Assembly (NCBI GenBank): GCA_963931925.1
Contig: OZ007579.1
Coordinates: 46,045,882-46,109,881, forward strand
Reading direction: 5' to 3'
DNA from: Onchidella celtica
Lineage: Eukaryota > Mollusca > Gastropoda > Systellommatophora > Onchidiidae
DNA length: 64,000 nt
This document shows, in pieces, positions 1 through 12,697 of the stretch (position 1 is the first letter of the stretch; each line of letters opens with the position of its first letter). The notes under the pieces were generated by a model that was not told where the DNA came from, did no database searches, and saw only the letters and a list, made by a program, of their open reading frames with translations. The position numbers and the translations under genes were made by a program.

Positions 1-822
1 CTCTTTCAAAGTCAGCTTTCGTTGGAGCATCTGTATGTGTGGTATGATTCCACTGTGATGATAGTCACAACTCGACATGTCTGTGAACACACCCAACGCG
101 GAAAGGATTTTTCTGGATTTCGATGCTTAGATGCCTTCATTTTTTCATGTACACATGTTCCTGAAAAGCATTTGTCTTAGTGCAGTGGCTAATGCTGAGG
201 TGAGACGTCAACAGTGGTGGAAACTGATCTATTGGAATACACTAAACAATTATTGTTTTAAACACGTTTTAGCTTGCCTTACGGTACATAAATGTGTCTT
301 TAATGGACAACATTATGCTGAAACTGAATTGCACGATGTGTATCCTAAGAATTGTGTGTGAATTTTGTTGATGGCTACAAAAGAAATTCTCTTTTATTTC
401 ATCGTGAAGATTTTGTTTACACTTTTCAATTTGCTGTCTGAATTCTTAAATTTCCTATAGGAATACGTTCCATGTTGACATTGCTCAGTTATCCCACTTT
501 GCAGTGATTGTGGTTACTATCTGTTTGGGTTACTGGACTTTGCAGGACACTGTGAACCAATGGGAGACATTAGACTGTGACATCTTGAACATTCTCATTC
601 AAATCAAAGACGGACGTTTTCAAAAGTTTAGTAGCATTGCAACTGTCTACTTTATTGTGAACTTTGGACATGCCTGTATAATATTTTCATCAGCCTTCCC
701 TAAAACTGTAGTACTCGGTTCTGGATACTTTTCAGGAGAAGCAAAAAACTCATTGAGTTGATCACAATTGATATAGTTAGGATGGATTCTCCAAAGTTTG
801 CTTTTAGACTATTTGTCGGCTA
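1..822. other. Gene-less sequence
   Basis: No recognisable gene. The open frames here (131-361 and 504-761 on +) show no domain, no splice context and no compositional difference from the surroundings. Confidence 0.5.
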
Positions 823-1020
823 AGGGCAGCCACACAAAGGCCACCGAAATTCGGTCACCGAGCCACTGGGCGCTTTAGGTGAGAAGAATTGCACTATATA
901 AATGGACCGAATCTAGGTGGGCTCTATGTGCAGTTGTTGAAATTATATAGTGCAATTCTTCTCACCTAAAGCGCCTAGTGGCTCGGTGACCGAATTCGGT
1001 GGCCTTTGTGTGGCTACCCT
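823..1020. mobile_element. Hairpin MITE, TA-flanked
   Basis: Two arms of about 78 bp (about 823-901 and 943-1020) are near-perfect reverse complements around a loop of about 40 bp. The ends read AGGGCAGCCACAC and GTGTGGCTACCCT and are flanked by TA. This is the structure of a non-autonomous DNA transposon. No coding capacity. Confidence 0.75.
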
Positions 1021-1022
1021 TA

Positions 1023-1335
1023 GTGGTCGTTCACACCTAACTGGCGACAACGGGCGTGCAATCACGGCCGAGCGACAACAGTACACTCAGTCGTGTAGCC
1101 AACAGGAAGGGATTGTTTTTCTTTTAATCTCCTGTACCCCAAGCCTGTTAGCTACACGGCTGAGTGTCGTTGAAATTTTACTGCAGCGGTGAAAGTGAAA
1201 AGTCGGACGGGCGAGAGAAAATGACTCGTCCGTTGTCGGTAGGTTGGTCTGAATCCGATCATTATTAAGACTTGTACTGTTGTCGCTCGGCCGTGAGTGC
1301 ACGCCCGTTGTCGGCAGTTTGGTGTGAACGAACAC
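1023..1335. mobile_element. MITE with ~60-bp TIRs, TTA target duplication
   Basis: The left end GTGGTCGTTCACACC and the right end GGTGTGAACGAACAC start terminal inverted repeats of about 60 bp that share CGACAACGGGCGTGCA and CGGCCGAGCGACAAC. TTA lies on both sides (1020-1022 and 1336-1338), as in PIF/Harbinger-type insertions. A second, inner palindrome lies at about 1082-1105 against 1147-1170 (TCGTGTAGCCAACAGG type). Non-autonomous; no coding capacity. Confidence 0.75.
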
Positions 1336-2399
1336 TTAGGAGTTTATAACCATGATCATTCAATGCAGTTTTGAATCTCGTTCACTGTATAATTATAAAA
1401 GGCCAGTTTTCGAATTTTTGAATGACTACCGTCTTAGGGAATGCTGACGTTTTATTCTATTTCACGGTGCATTATTTTAGGTCGTTTTTACTTGCATGGC
1501 ATTTTATCAGCTCTAATTTCATTCATTCAAGTCTTTTGAATTTTTACCTTTTTTGATCATCAAGTTTCTACTTTTAATCATGTCATTCAGGAAAGCTCGT
1601 TGTCAAGGTATCATTGTGTCACTGCCATTTCATCACAGTGGGACACTCCATGGAAACTAATGGTATCTCGTGCTGTATTATTAATAACTGGCCTTTCGTA
1701 AAGTGCGTTATGTTCGATTTTGCCGGGGTTTTTTTTTCTCTTTTCTTAGAACAGTGGCTTTACTTAAGAACAATAACAATAATAATATTTATTGTTATGA
1801 TAATGATAAATGCCTGTTAAATAATTATGTTGGCCTCTGAAATGAAAAGTGTGTCTGCTAGATCACAGTGATCCCAATTGTAAGTTTAAGTACGCGATGC
1901 GTAATTGGTAAAGTAGTAACGAGATCAAAAGTGCAACTATAATTTTGCATGCATTGCACTCTGGGACAGGACTAAATTGGATGCCTCGTTTGCGTGCTGG
2001 GCGGGTTGTCACATTCTCACGCTACCATTGATTTCTGCTAATGGAACACTCCGACAGACATCATTCACAGTATTATATTTACATTACTACTGTCTGTTCC
2101 GTGCCGATAAACCCTAGTTTTCCATTAAAGAACGTGCTACAAAATGGTGTGTTTTAAATTGAAATGTAATAAAATAATGATTTGTAGCACCCAAAGTGTT
2201 GGGATGATTGACAAAATACTATGTAGGAACTGTCTGATCTATGTGCCTGGACTAACTGAGCCATGTTTGCGCTGTCGGGAAGTTAGGAAAGTGTAAGCGT
2301 TAGGGGTAGGATTACATTACTTTCCAGTTAGAGTTTTAATTTCATGTTTGTTTGATCTTTTTATAAGAATCTGAAAGCTGAAAACTAATCCAACGGAAG

Positions 2400-2480
2400 A
2401 TAACACTAACAACAACAACAATAACAACACAGCGAAGGCCCAAAGTGGCCCTTGTCAGGCCGATGCGCCGTTAAATCCAA
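2400..2480 (+). mobile_element. Retroposon 3'-tail fragment with AAC repeats
   Basis: An (AAC)-rich run is followed by GCGAAGGCCCAAAGTGGCC and GCCGATGCGCCGTTAAA. The same module occurs inverted at 62590-62650 next to the giant (TTG)n. This suggests a shared retroposon end; the family is not identified. Confidence 0.5.
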
Positions 2481-3529
2481 ACGCAAAATTCAGACTCAAA
2501 GTCAATCTTCAGTCTCCCGGCCACAATAACCAGTTCGTTGGCGAAATGGTCAGGGTGACTTTTCTGGAAACTGGCCACAATTTAGTCACTAAAAAAGCCT
2601 ATTTCGAGTGTTTTGGGCTAGTTGGTCCAAAATAACGTGCACGAAAATGATAAATCAGTGATAAGCTGTGTTAATGGCTTGCCAGAAACATAAGACATCA
2701 GTTTTGTGTTTGTCTGACTCCGTATTTCAGAGCATTCTCGAGAGGCAATCGTAAATAAAGATGTTTACACTACGCTTTTAGCTTTTAATGCACAGCTAGT
2801 TACTGTCCCTTCCTCAAATGGTAAAAGTCAAACGGGCACCCTTCAGATCCAAAGAAATCCGCATAGATGGCCAGGTTATGGCAGATGCTGAGATGCGAGG
2901 GTTCATCCACAAAATTCAGCGAGTTATGTCTAGATAGAACACTGCACAGTTTGCACTTGTGTGCACCAAGAATTTAGCAGAGAGTGCTGTGGTTCCAGGC
3001 TTATACGTCTGTTTGAACATGCATTCGTGAGAAGAAAAAAAAAAGGAAAGCAAATAATAATTCTTAATCATTTCAGGTTTCCAAATTTAAGAAAGAATCT
3101 GTTGTAAGTCAATGAAAGGCGCCTTCAAACTTCCACGCAAATCTGAGCAGAATGTCTGGCCGTAAGTCTTGTTTAAAATCCTACGGATTTTTGTTGTTAA
3201 TATACGAGTACATTTCATTTCAAACGCTTCCAAAAAGACTCACAAGATGGCCAAATTAACCAATGTGACACTCACACTGTCTCACCAAGTTCCCTGGACA
3301 TTCCAACAGTACTTAATTAATCGTGATGATCTGGATGTCTGTAGCTGTCATGCTGTCAGGCACTGACACTTTGAGATAATCCCATGGGAGGGGAGGAGGT
3401 GGCGGCTTAACGTCATTCCGTGTTCCATTAACCTGAAAAGTTGGCTAACGACGGAAAACTATGACGCGAGTGCTCGACCCGTCAGGATAGAGCGAGGAAT
3501 GATAAAGCTGTTTCTTCACGTCTACCGAG

Positions 3530-3700
3530 ACAGAAATGGCTACAGAAACGGCAAAAACCCTTAAAGTTGTGAAATAGAAAGAATGGTTTGATGTGTATGG
3601 ATTCACTGCTTCCGCACACATGAAAACACACTTTCTTTTTACTACTTGGATTTTTGACGTTTCCATTGCGGTTGCCGTTTGAGAATTATGACGCATGTCC
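3530..3700. mobile_element. Foldback repeat fragment (TTGCCGTTTCC family)
   Basis: It contains AGAAACGGCAAAAACCC and CACATGAAAACACACTTTC, motifs shared with the better preserved copy at 56785-56995 and the tandem array at 61366-61566. Diverged and without clear ends. Confidence 0.45.
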
Positions 3701-3764
3701 TCAACCTGTCAGGATACAGGGGGAATGATAAGGTGATGTAAGATACAGGCATGGAATTTCGTGT

Positions 3765-4083
3765 CCACACAGTGCAACTTCTCGACATTTTACGACAGGC
3801 ATTTCACTAACCGACATATTATTGGCGACTTTAGTTACTGTTTGTTCTATATCCATTCTCTGAAAAGCCGGAGATCTTTTAGTATGTAGAAGAGGTATTA
3901 ACAAATGTACACTTTGGCTCTTATTGAAAATGCGTTGTGGGACTTATCAAGCTGTTTCACAGTTCCGATTTGTTCTAACTCCTTATCATCGCCCTAAACC
4001 CGCAAACGTTTAACGTTGAATTTCACAGTTGAAAAGGTGGAGTTGGAACAAACAAGAATTAAGGTCGCGTATTGTAGCAGACG
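3765..4083 (+). repeat. Dispersed repeat, copy 1
   Basis: Aligns by eye with 12364-12697 on the same strand. Shared stretches include TTTCACAGTTCCGATTT and GTGGAGTTGGAACAAACAAG. Copies are diverged with small indels. No coding capacity or termini recognised. Confidence 0.6.
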
Positions 4084-5229
4084 AGGCAATTGTAATCTTA
4101 ACCCTAAACCCTTGCACTTTTCCAAACTTTCATTGCGCAAACAAAAACCCCACATAGCTACATGGCCCGAAGAATCTTTCCCTTAAATCATTCAGAGAAG
4201 GGTGAGATGTGTACCTAACTCGCTTAACAGCTTATTTTCTCAGAGTTCGGGCGCTTTCATTTGTCTTTATTCACTCCCTTAAACTGTACAAATGTACCAC
4301 TCAAACAGGACACAGAGTAAATGTCTAACTTGTCAGTTGACACTGCCATCGTCTGTAGGCCATATTCTACACTAAGCCGCGTAAGTCTTGCAACAAACTT
4401 TAACTGACTGTAAACAATTAAATTCAATTCAGGTAAATTCAATTTTTGTTGTTGTTTTTTTTAAGGAAATAAACAAAGATTGTTCCCGTGGAATAAAAAC
4501 CGTTCATTTTTCTAATGACTTTGATGTCTTGGACAACCAAACAACAAAGTTCAGAACTAACTATTATGAGGTTTCAGACTGTCTGGGCCAGTGTTTTGAC
4601 CGTTCCTACCGTGCCTGAAATGCTCATTTAGAAATAAGTTCATTTACGGGATCAATAGAGCTTGAATTAAAGATGACAAGGCTTTTTCTTTCATTCAAGT
4701 ATCTGTGGCAGTTCAAAAGTTGCAGCCGTTTAAAAGTTTCTTGCACGACTTCTGCGGCCTCGTATAATTATGAGCTTTGGCAAATCGCAAAGTTGTTGAT
4801 CAGCTTTCCATTTCAGGCGTGAGCAATCTGGCTCCTCACCGTTCTCATAACAATCACTCACCAGCAGTTGCCAGAGTTGCGCAAATAACGGAGAACCCCA
4901 CAGGGAAACCGCCGCGTTAAATTTTTCATAACGCCAACAGGGCCAAACAGCTGATCTTTCGTGATCTGGGCGTTCATTGTTATCGCCTCTGGCTATTCGG
5001 TTCATCCTCGAAAACACGCCAGAATCTGGTGCGTAGTAAACATGCAGGAATGTTGCTGTTTCAATTGAAATAAATGGTCTTGAGACTCGGTGCTTGTTAA
5101 GGGCTCTTGAAAACACTTATCTTTAAAAGCACATTGGAGACCGTCCATGAGAGTGCGTACCCTATGACGGGAGGGGAGGGCGGGGCTTTTGAAAAAGTGT
5201 ACAAGGGGGAGGGGGGGGGGGTTGTGTAA

Positions 5230-5411
5230 CACCTTAACAGCACTGTTAATTTTGTTTATTTATTAGTGTGTGTGTATATATTTTATGTGTGTGTGCGCGC
5301 TATATATCATAATTTCTGTTTCTGTAACTGTATCGTCATGTATTCAATGATCAAAACAAATTTCCTTGTACAAGGATGAATAAAATTTATCTTATCTTAT
5401 CTTATCTTATC
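5230..5411 (+). mobile_element. Probable LINE 3' end with (TTATC)n tail
   Basis: The sequence TTGTACAAGGATGAATAAA is followed by TTTATC and then TTATC pentamers. A 3' UTR ending in AATAAA plus a short tandem tail is characteristic of a non-LTR retrotransposon terminus. The body is 5' truncated and the clade is not assignable. Confidence 0.5.
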
Positions 5412-6914
5412 TGGTGGGTGGGGGGGGGGGTGTCTGCCAAAGGTACGTACCCTTTTCAGTTACAGTAATGAATTAGAAAGTTTACTTTCCTTAATATCAA
5501 TTTTTTTCAAAAATCAAAATGGAACACAGCACGTACTTAATAGATGACCCCATTTATGGCATTCCTGTTCCTTTCACAATTAAATTTGGGAATGCAAGAT
5601 GGAAAACGTAGATATTTTTAACTTGCTCATTAAAAGGGTTTCATGGTGGGGGGGGGGGGCTGAAACGTTGCGTGAAGACTTTGACTGAGACATCAGTAAG
5701 TGATATAGGAAATTTGCAGACATCAGCACATTTTTCTTCTCGTGTGTTCCTTCTATCCCCATTCTCCCACCTAGCAACCTCCCGCCCTTATCTTCGCGGG
5801 ACGTGTGTTTGTCTGGGGGGGGGGGGGGGGGTGGGGTAACACCTCTTACACTTTAATCAAATTTTGCAATGAGCAAGTAGTTCGCACTTTACCGTGAAGG
5901 CAATCACATGACATTTTCAGGGCAATCACGTGATTTGTTCAAATGTTCAAACATCAGCCAATCGCTGTCGAGTTTTAATGAAGTGGGTCGATAGTTCTGT
6001 CTTTAACTAAAGATTCTGAGTGCTGTTCGCCTTGAAAGGCTCATTGATTTGATGAAATGTTCATTGGTTGTTGTTGGCTTTTTTTTTTGTAGCCAGTGTG
6101 TTGGTAATTAACTGCAGCTAGACCAGACGGGAAAGAATGGGGGCGGGGGTGGGAAAGGAGAAGAGTTGGGGGGGGGGGGGGAGAGATTCCATCTTTGCCA
6201 CAAGAATAAAGGGATGGAATGGGGGGGGAGATGTGTTGAACGGGGGGGGGGGTGGAGGATACATACATTTTTTATTTTTATTTTTTTGTATTTCCTATTC
6301 AGTTCCTCAAAGCAGTACGGTTTTGAGCAGTGTGGCTTGAATGATGAGTGATAAGAATCATAGAGTGTTGCTGTAGCATTCCCCCCTGGTTCTGATGTAA
6401 AGATGCCGTTCCGATTCAAAGGATTAATGTAATTGTTTTTTTCCAATCCTTTTTGTCCCACGCCTCACTTCAATTTTATTTTTTTTAAAAGTCCGTCCCA
6501 ACATGATTGAACGAAGTCAGATTGTCCATAACCATTCAAGATGTGTATCTGTTTAGTTCGATGTTTTAATCCGAGGTAACCGAGGAAACCACCAGCACGG
6601 CTTAACCAAACAACTGTTTATTTATACGTTTAAGTTAAAATACAATATGAAATTAAAATTTATATAAAGAAATCCCTATTCCCAAATGCTGAAGTCCCAT
6701 GCTCCACCAAAAGGTTTGCTACGGAAGTGTACCCCGCCTTGAGAAACACTGATCTAGTAAGACCGCCGATTTCATGTTTTAATGCGACAGAGACCAGGTC
6801 CTGGTGCGTTGTTTTTTCTGACGTTCATTCCATGAAATAGCGTATGTAACAAAAGTAACGAATAGGGACAAGACAGGAGAGGAGGAAAGCCTGCAAGAGG
6901 GCAAAGATATGTCG
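5412..6914. other. Gene-less; many poly-G runs
   Basis: At least six G-runs of 8 or more lie between 5418 and 6252 (e.g. 5650, 5816-5831, 6170, 6241). Open frames overlapping them code for Gly- or Pro-rich runs and are artefacts of the homopolymers. Nothing else recognised. Confidence 0.5.
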
Positions 6915-7157
6915 TCATTGCACTGCGATAATGGCATATGGCAGAGTTATGCCAAAGGGCAACTGGCGGTTCATTATATACCTGAGCATGAGGGCTATCA
7001 GATAATATTATAGAAAAAGAAATGTGCCAGCAGGAAAATATTATAATCCAATAGAGTTATAACGGCAAGCCACCAAATGACGAGGAAAGAAACAGGCTTT
7101 TCTTAACATCTCAAAAATGTGAAAAATGGCTTGTGCCATTATCGTAGAGCAGTGACA
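6915..7157. mobile_element. MITE-like element with CGATAATGGC inverted ends
   Basis: The left end CACTGCGATAATGGCA (6919-) and the right end TGCCATTATCGTAGAGCAGTG (about 7129-) are inverted copies. An inverted, diverged relative of the left half lies at about 50970-51060. Non-coding. Confidence 0.5.
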
Positions 7158-9247
7158 ATACGCATGGCAAACCGAGAAATGATCATGGTTGAACTTGGAA
7201 ACGGGGGGGGGGGGGGGTTTAATATTCTGCGGGAATTGGCGACGTTGGTGCATAATACTTGGGTAAAGAAGTCAGTTCTGTGTGCCGCTAGAAAAAGCGC
7301 TCACTACATAATTAGCGCCCAACGTGACTGGGATGCGTTGTTAAGAATTATTGAAGTGAGGAAACTAAAGTGACAAGTTTATTTATGTATGCGTACGTAA
7401 TGTGACAGAAACTCTCCAGAATACGTAATGTGTACATTAAATACTACATGCACTTTCACAGTACAGGAAGACATTGTCAGGAATATATAACCTATTCATT
7501 ATATTGGAAAATGAGGTGACATGATTGTGTATTCTTACGGAGACAGAAATTGTCAAGAATGTCATGGTGATTCATTAGCTTGGAAACTGAGGTGTCAGAA
7601 CTGACTTGTTCTGTGAGCATTACGGAAAAAGATAGTATATTCCAAACTGTTCACACAAGACACATAACATATTATTTAGCTTTGCTTTTTCCCATATTCA
7701 TTGCTTAATTTCTATTTCACGATGATCAAGTAGTGATACCATTAATCGTACAAAATTAATACCCAGATAGAAAGATAGAGCATATTTTGTTCTTGGACAT
7801 GATAGTTGGTTCCCTGGTTCGGAAAAAGGTACAAAAGTGGTACTTTAAAGTTGATTTCTGACCATCAATGTATTAAGAGAGATTAAGAACGAAAGTTTCT
7901 GTCTTAATTTGGATTCTATTCGACGAAATTGCATCTCTGTTTTTGCCGGATAAAAAACATTGTCAATAAGTAATATCAAAGGCTAAATAATTTAAGTTTC
8001 ATGAGTTTGGGTTACTTAGTTACGAAGATGAAGGTGCCTGCATATTTATTCTCTACCTCCATTTCTTTAACAAGATGTTAAAAAAGTCAAGTTGACGTAA
8101 ATTGGCTCATACCGTCTTTCTTCGTAAGGCGGCAGAATTGAATGGTATGGAGCCATTCAAAATACACTTTCAATATGCACACTCTGTATTTCAACGACTT
8201 AATGAAAGAGATAAACTTGGGGGCGGGTGCCATGTTGAACTGTCGTAACCCAGTTTTTACAATTTTTTCAGGGTAAGCAAAAAGTTGAATAGCTTTCTTT
8301 ATGACTAAATAGTTACGATATTTAAGAAATGTTAATTAAGTCGTAAATTTCAACATTTAAGCCTCAACCTATAACACAACCTGCACGCGGCCAAGGGCTA
8401 CAAGCATGCCAAATATCTCTATTTATTTTCTTAAAAGTTCAGTTACGACAGTTTACCTTGCCGACCTCTAACTTGATTGTCCTCTAAACCGTTCGACTAT
8501 TATTTCATTTCACGGCTGTACTGTCTGGAGCGCCCATTTATCTAAATCCTATACCCCGGGTGGGTGTGATGTTGCAACAGAAATGAATAAAGAGCCACGG
8601 GACTGACAAAATATCGATTGACCTACATTCTCAGTACCCGGGCCAAAACTGTATAACATTCATTTTATCATTTTTCTCCATTTATTAATGAGCAGCAGTA
8701 TCTGAACGCATTTATCTCAAATCTGGCGGAGGTACTCGGCGCTACCGGGGATAAATCTGTTTTTTACTTTCAGTTCTGGGTGATTGAAATGAATCTGCTT
8801 CACATTGCCCGTTCTTTTAAATTCAGTTAGCTTTTGCAGTTTGTTTTGTTTATTCATAGACTGTCTCATCTTACTGTGTCTAAAATCTTTCGTTTTACTG
8901 CACCCTCTTTGGACGTTGAAGCCCTACGCAACCCCGTAAGCAGGCATGAAAAGACAGTGAACTGCGCTCAGGGTGCTTTGTGTAACAGTACTAGATTCGG
9001 GCAGTTGTGTAACAGTGAACGCATCAGAAGGCAGTGATGACATCAGGGGGTTATGCGTTCATGTAAACGAAAACCGGAGGCAAAATCAGTGACACAAAGC
9101 AAAGTAAAAAAAAAAAAAAAGACTTCCCAGCATTTTCAAGTTCTCCAAATCTAAACAAAAAAAAAAAAAAAAACTACTGCAGGGAAAAAAGACGGCACCT
9201 CTAAAATTTCAGACAAATCGGAGGCATAGTTTTGGCGAAGATATTAA
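7158..9247. other. Gene-less stretch
   Basis: AT-rich and without recognisable genes. A loose tandem repeat (period about 78) is visible at about 7466-7602 (ACAGAAATTGTCA type). There are poly-A runs at 9105-9175. Confidence 0.45.
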
Positions 9248-9300
9248 CAAGCACACAAACATACACACACACCCCCCCCCCCACACACACACACACACAA
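9248..9300. repeat. (CA)n microsatellite with a C-run
   Basis: ACACACAC on both sides of a run of about 11 C residues. Confidence 0.85.
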
Positions 9301-9357
9301 ATTCGCTTTTATTTATCTCATTATGTGTATGCTTGAAATTTAAGGCTATTCGTTTCA

Positions 9358-9480
9358 TAATTAATAATAATAATAATATACAGCATTTATATAGCGCATA
9401 TCCATTAAAAATGCTCGATGCGCTTTACAGAAACAACATGTCAACCACAGAGCAGAATGGAGCTGCCTGCGAAGCGCTCA
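9358..9480 (+). mobile_element. Possible SINE/LINE terminus (TAGCGC...GCGCTTTAC)
   Basis: (TAA)n followed by CATTTATATAGCGCATATCC and GATGCGCTTTACAG. From memory this resembles a dispersed module common in marine invertebrate genomes, which I could not check here. Only this copy is in the window. Confidence 0.3.
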
Positions 9481-9675
9481 ACATACTGCACTGCTTCTTT
9501 CTCTCTCCCTGTCTCGCTCGCTCTCTCTCTCTATCTCAGAGCAAATTGTAATGCAGCCTGTTAGGCGCAGTTCACAACTCGCAACAGTTCACAACTCACA
9601 GCAGTTCACAACTCACATCAGTTCACACAACACACAGTTCAAATAATATTTGAATATTTATTAATAACAATATAT

Positions 9676-9960
9676 ATATGATTTTGTTGTTGCTGGTTTG
9701 GGGGGGGGGGGTGATATGGATAAATTTTAATCTATTAATTTCAATTGTCAATTTTGCCCGGGCAGCGGCCTTTCGGCCTGCTCTTTACGATTTCCAACCG
9801 CCAAGGTATCTTTAACGTGCGCAACGTGCACACGGGCCCTCCGAATTTTTTCGTCCTTATCCGAGAAGACTAGGTACTCGATCCTACCCCCCAATAGGAC
9901 CAGGGACTTGAAAATATGAGAAAAATCCAATTTCCAACATGCCTGCACTGCCCGGGTTTA
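9676..9960 (-). mobile_element. SINE fragment (copy 1), 5' truncated
   Basis: Minus-strand copy of the SINE family present at 15032, 38670, 39443, 44038, 50418 and 58019. It carries the conserved centre ACGTTAAAGATACCTTGGC and GAGGGCCCGTGTGCACGTTG, a C/G-run near the 3' end and the start of the tRNA-like B box region (CCCGGGCAGTGCAGGCATG). The tRNA-like 5' head is missing. Confidence 0.75.
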
Positions 9961-10194
9961 GAATAATTGGTACAGACAAGGTTATAGATGGTTCATTTGT
10001 CGAGTGCAAGGTATTAGGATATAGCTCCCTAACTCGGTACGATAGTCAGGGCCCATAGCTCGCTGAGTTTAAGGACACCAGGCTAAACGTCCACAACTCA
10101 CTGAGCTTAAAGACAAATCCGACCATAGGTCTGTCACTTGCTGAGAACATCAAGCTATAGATTCGTAACTCGCTGATCGTAAGGACTTCATGAT

Positions 10195-10397
10195 AATGCT
10201 TTTGTCCCTGAAAGGACCGGGAAAATGTGTATTCCTTGTAGCAGCATTATCATGCTCTGACAAGGACTGGGTTTCCCGCTGGGGCAATATTTAGAAAACT
10301 CTGATAACTCGAATTTCCTGTCAATAGTGCATTGCGTCTAATATTCTGTATGTATCCGAGCTGCCACTGCATTCCATATTCCAAACTATTTAAACTA
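10195..10397 (+). repeat. Dispersed ~203-bp repeat, copy 1
   Basis: Matches 14421-14623 on the same strand over its whole length, from TTTTGTCCCTGAAAG to ATTCCAAACTATTTAAACTA, at roughly 85% identity by eye. The flanks are unrelated, so it is a mobile or duplicated unit of unknown class. Confidence 0.65.
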
Positions 10398-12363
10398 TCG
10401 TCGGTAAAGAAGTGTTTTCCTGTGTAAGGAAACGTAAAAAATCCCAAAGTAGTAAAAGAGAAGGAGTTTTTCCATGTGTGAGGAAACGGCTTATCCGAAC
10501 GAACGAAAACATTGTTTCTATTTGACTACTTGAAAGGTTTTTGAGGTTTCCCTTGCCCTTGCCATTTCCGTACACATAAAGACACGTCTGAAGTTGCTGG
10601 TTACTGTAGCCTAATGATGCAATACACACCGGTGTCCAACAAAGTAAACTCTTTAACACTATCTCTCTACAAGTCATTTCTGTTTTCAAATCCCAATGTT
10701 TTCAAGGAAGAGTTTCGACAGAGGAAGAGTTTTTCTCCATTCATGTTATCATTTCGGGAAGCTTGCTGCATTGTTCTCTCTATTTATTTATTTATTTTGT
10801 CTTTCATACTGAGCGATCAAGAGCACTTCCTGTAAATAAAAAATAATACTTAAACTGCCAGTAGCTGTCAGATTCATCATGTACAAAATATCCTTTTGAA
10901 GGTTACTTGAAGTTTGCTTGTCGCATTTGAGGGTTTTTTGTTTTTTTTAATCTACTTGTTTTCTTTCGTAGAATATTTGTTATATTATTTATAGGCTTTG
11001 ATTCGGCCATGGGAGGCATGTTTAAAAAATGTACCTGGCGCATGGTAAGACGCTTGTTTTCAAATGTTTATAGGACTGTTGTATGAAGACACCCCAGTTT
11101 CCATTCGTAAGCCAATTTACACAATGCATGCTTTGTTCGGGCCAATACAGACACCTACACTGAGAATGAATTCCAGTTGGTTCTGCTTCCACCTGGCTCG
11201 CCCCCTACCACCCTTTCCTGCACCCCCCGCCCCCAATTCTCGCCCCCACGTGCCGGATTGGTCGATATATCTGCTGTAACGCCCGATAACAGCCATGAGT
11301 AATTACTGTTTGTCGATGGTGCAGACTCTCGACTCCCCCCGTCATTTCCACGTCACCTCTTTCCAATCAAAACTCCTGAACCGCGAGATGTCATAGGTAT
11401 TTTGATACAGTTGGAATTATCAAAGGCAGTTTATTGCACCTACATCACATTAATTTATGCACACCAAATATTAAAACACGCAGAGAGAGAGAGACAGACA
11501 GACAGACAGAGAGAAAGGAGGAAAATCTGTGATGTTGCAGCAGACCTTTGAACAACGTCGAAATGTAGAAAATATGAGGTTTGTACGTAGCACGTTTTGA
11601 TTTCTGGATTTGGTAACCGTGACAAATCTGTTGAGGAGGAATCTTTCGGTTGGAAGTTTAATTATATTTGTCAGAATAATGAACCTCCGTAATTATCGAT
11701 TAAATCTGAGTTCCCACATAGAGCTTTTTCGTTTTTTCCCTCTTGTCCTCTAAATGTCAGTCTTGAAGCTCCATACATCAGGACGAGATGTGACAGCTTT
11801 GAACTTTGGCCCTCTTCGTGTCGGTTATTCATACTGACGGGAAATGTCGTGACACATAACTCCGTCACAATGTCAGGAATGTCTCTATGTTTAAAATACG
11901 TTTTGTTTTCATGATAAAATGGCCCGGGAAAACTATGAATGCGTTTCATTCAAGACACAAGACAAATTGATTTGAACTATTTACTGAAAGCTGAAAGGTA
12001 TTTGATTTCTTGACGGCCTCATGTGTCCATCTATTCATATACATGTATCGATCATTTTCATGCCATGACGTTTTCTTAGGACGTCCCAGTTTCATTCCAA
12101 ACAGTATAATTGGAACTGAATGGCCAGAATATTTAAGCAAATAAGCTTCTGTTAAGTTCAGTTGTACGGGAGATGGAGTGTCGTCGGTGGAAGGCAGGAC
12201 AATTCATTCGGATTAGAGCCTACTTCCTCATAGCTTCACCGGGCCACTGGTACAATGGGTTTAATCTTTGGGTCGTCCATGGGAACAGCGCTCCAGCTGC
12301 TACATTTTCAGGGGAAACATCTGTTGTAACTAAACCGGAGCCCGACTGTCCTTGTTAAAAATT
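10398..12363. other. Gene-less stretch
   Basis: No gene recognised. Small (GACA)/(GA) repeat at about 11484-11515; otherwise nothing I can name. Confidence 0.45.
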
Positions 12364-12697
12364 TGCACAGTGGCAACTAGAAATCAGTGAAATCAACAAT
12401 TTCTTCTTGCCTGTCTGGTGGATCATAGGTATATTTGTTGACCTTAGTTCTTGTTTGTTACGTCTCCATTTTCTGAAATCTTTTTGTACGTGGAAGAGAT
12501 ATAACAAATGCACACTTGGACCACTTGTTAACATTGCATTGTGGCATTTATCAAGCCGTTTCACAGTTCCGATTTATTCAAACTCCTTATCATAATACTG
12601 AAGCCGCAATGTGTTTAACGTCGAATTTCTCAGTTGTGCAAAAAGTGGAGTTGGAACAAACAAGTATTAAGTTCGCGATATATTACCTCACAGACGG
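12364..12697 (+). repeat. Dispersed repeat, copy 2
   Basis: Diverged same-strand match to 3765-4083 (shared AACAAATG-ACACTT, CATTTATCAAGC-GTTTCACAGTTCCGATT and GGAGTTGGAACAAACAAG). Confidence 0.6.

Larger units (their letters stand above)
1339..5229. other. Gene-less stretch
   Basis: No gene recognised. It holds the repeat fragments listed separately at 2400-2480, 3530-3700 and 3765-4083; otherwise AT-rich unique-looking DNA. One longer open frame on the minus strand (4730-5116, 128 codons) has no motif I recognise, and I do not call it a gene. Confidence 0.5.

Noticed and set aside
4730-5116. 128-codon frame as a gene or conserved exon
   Set aside because: No known motif, splice context or second copy; kept only as a note.
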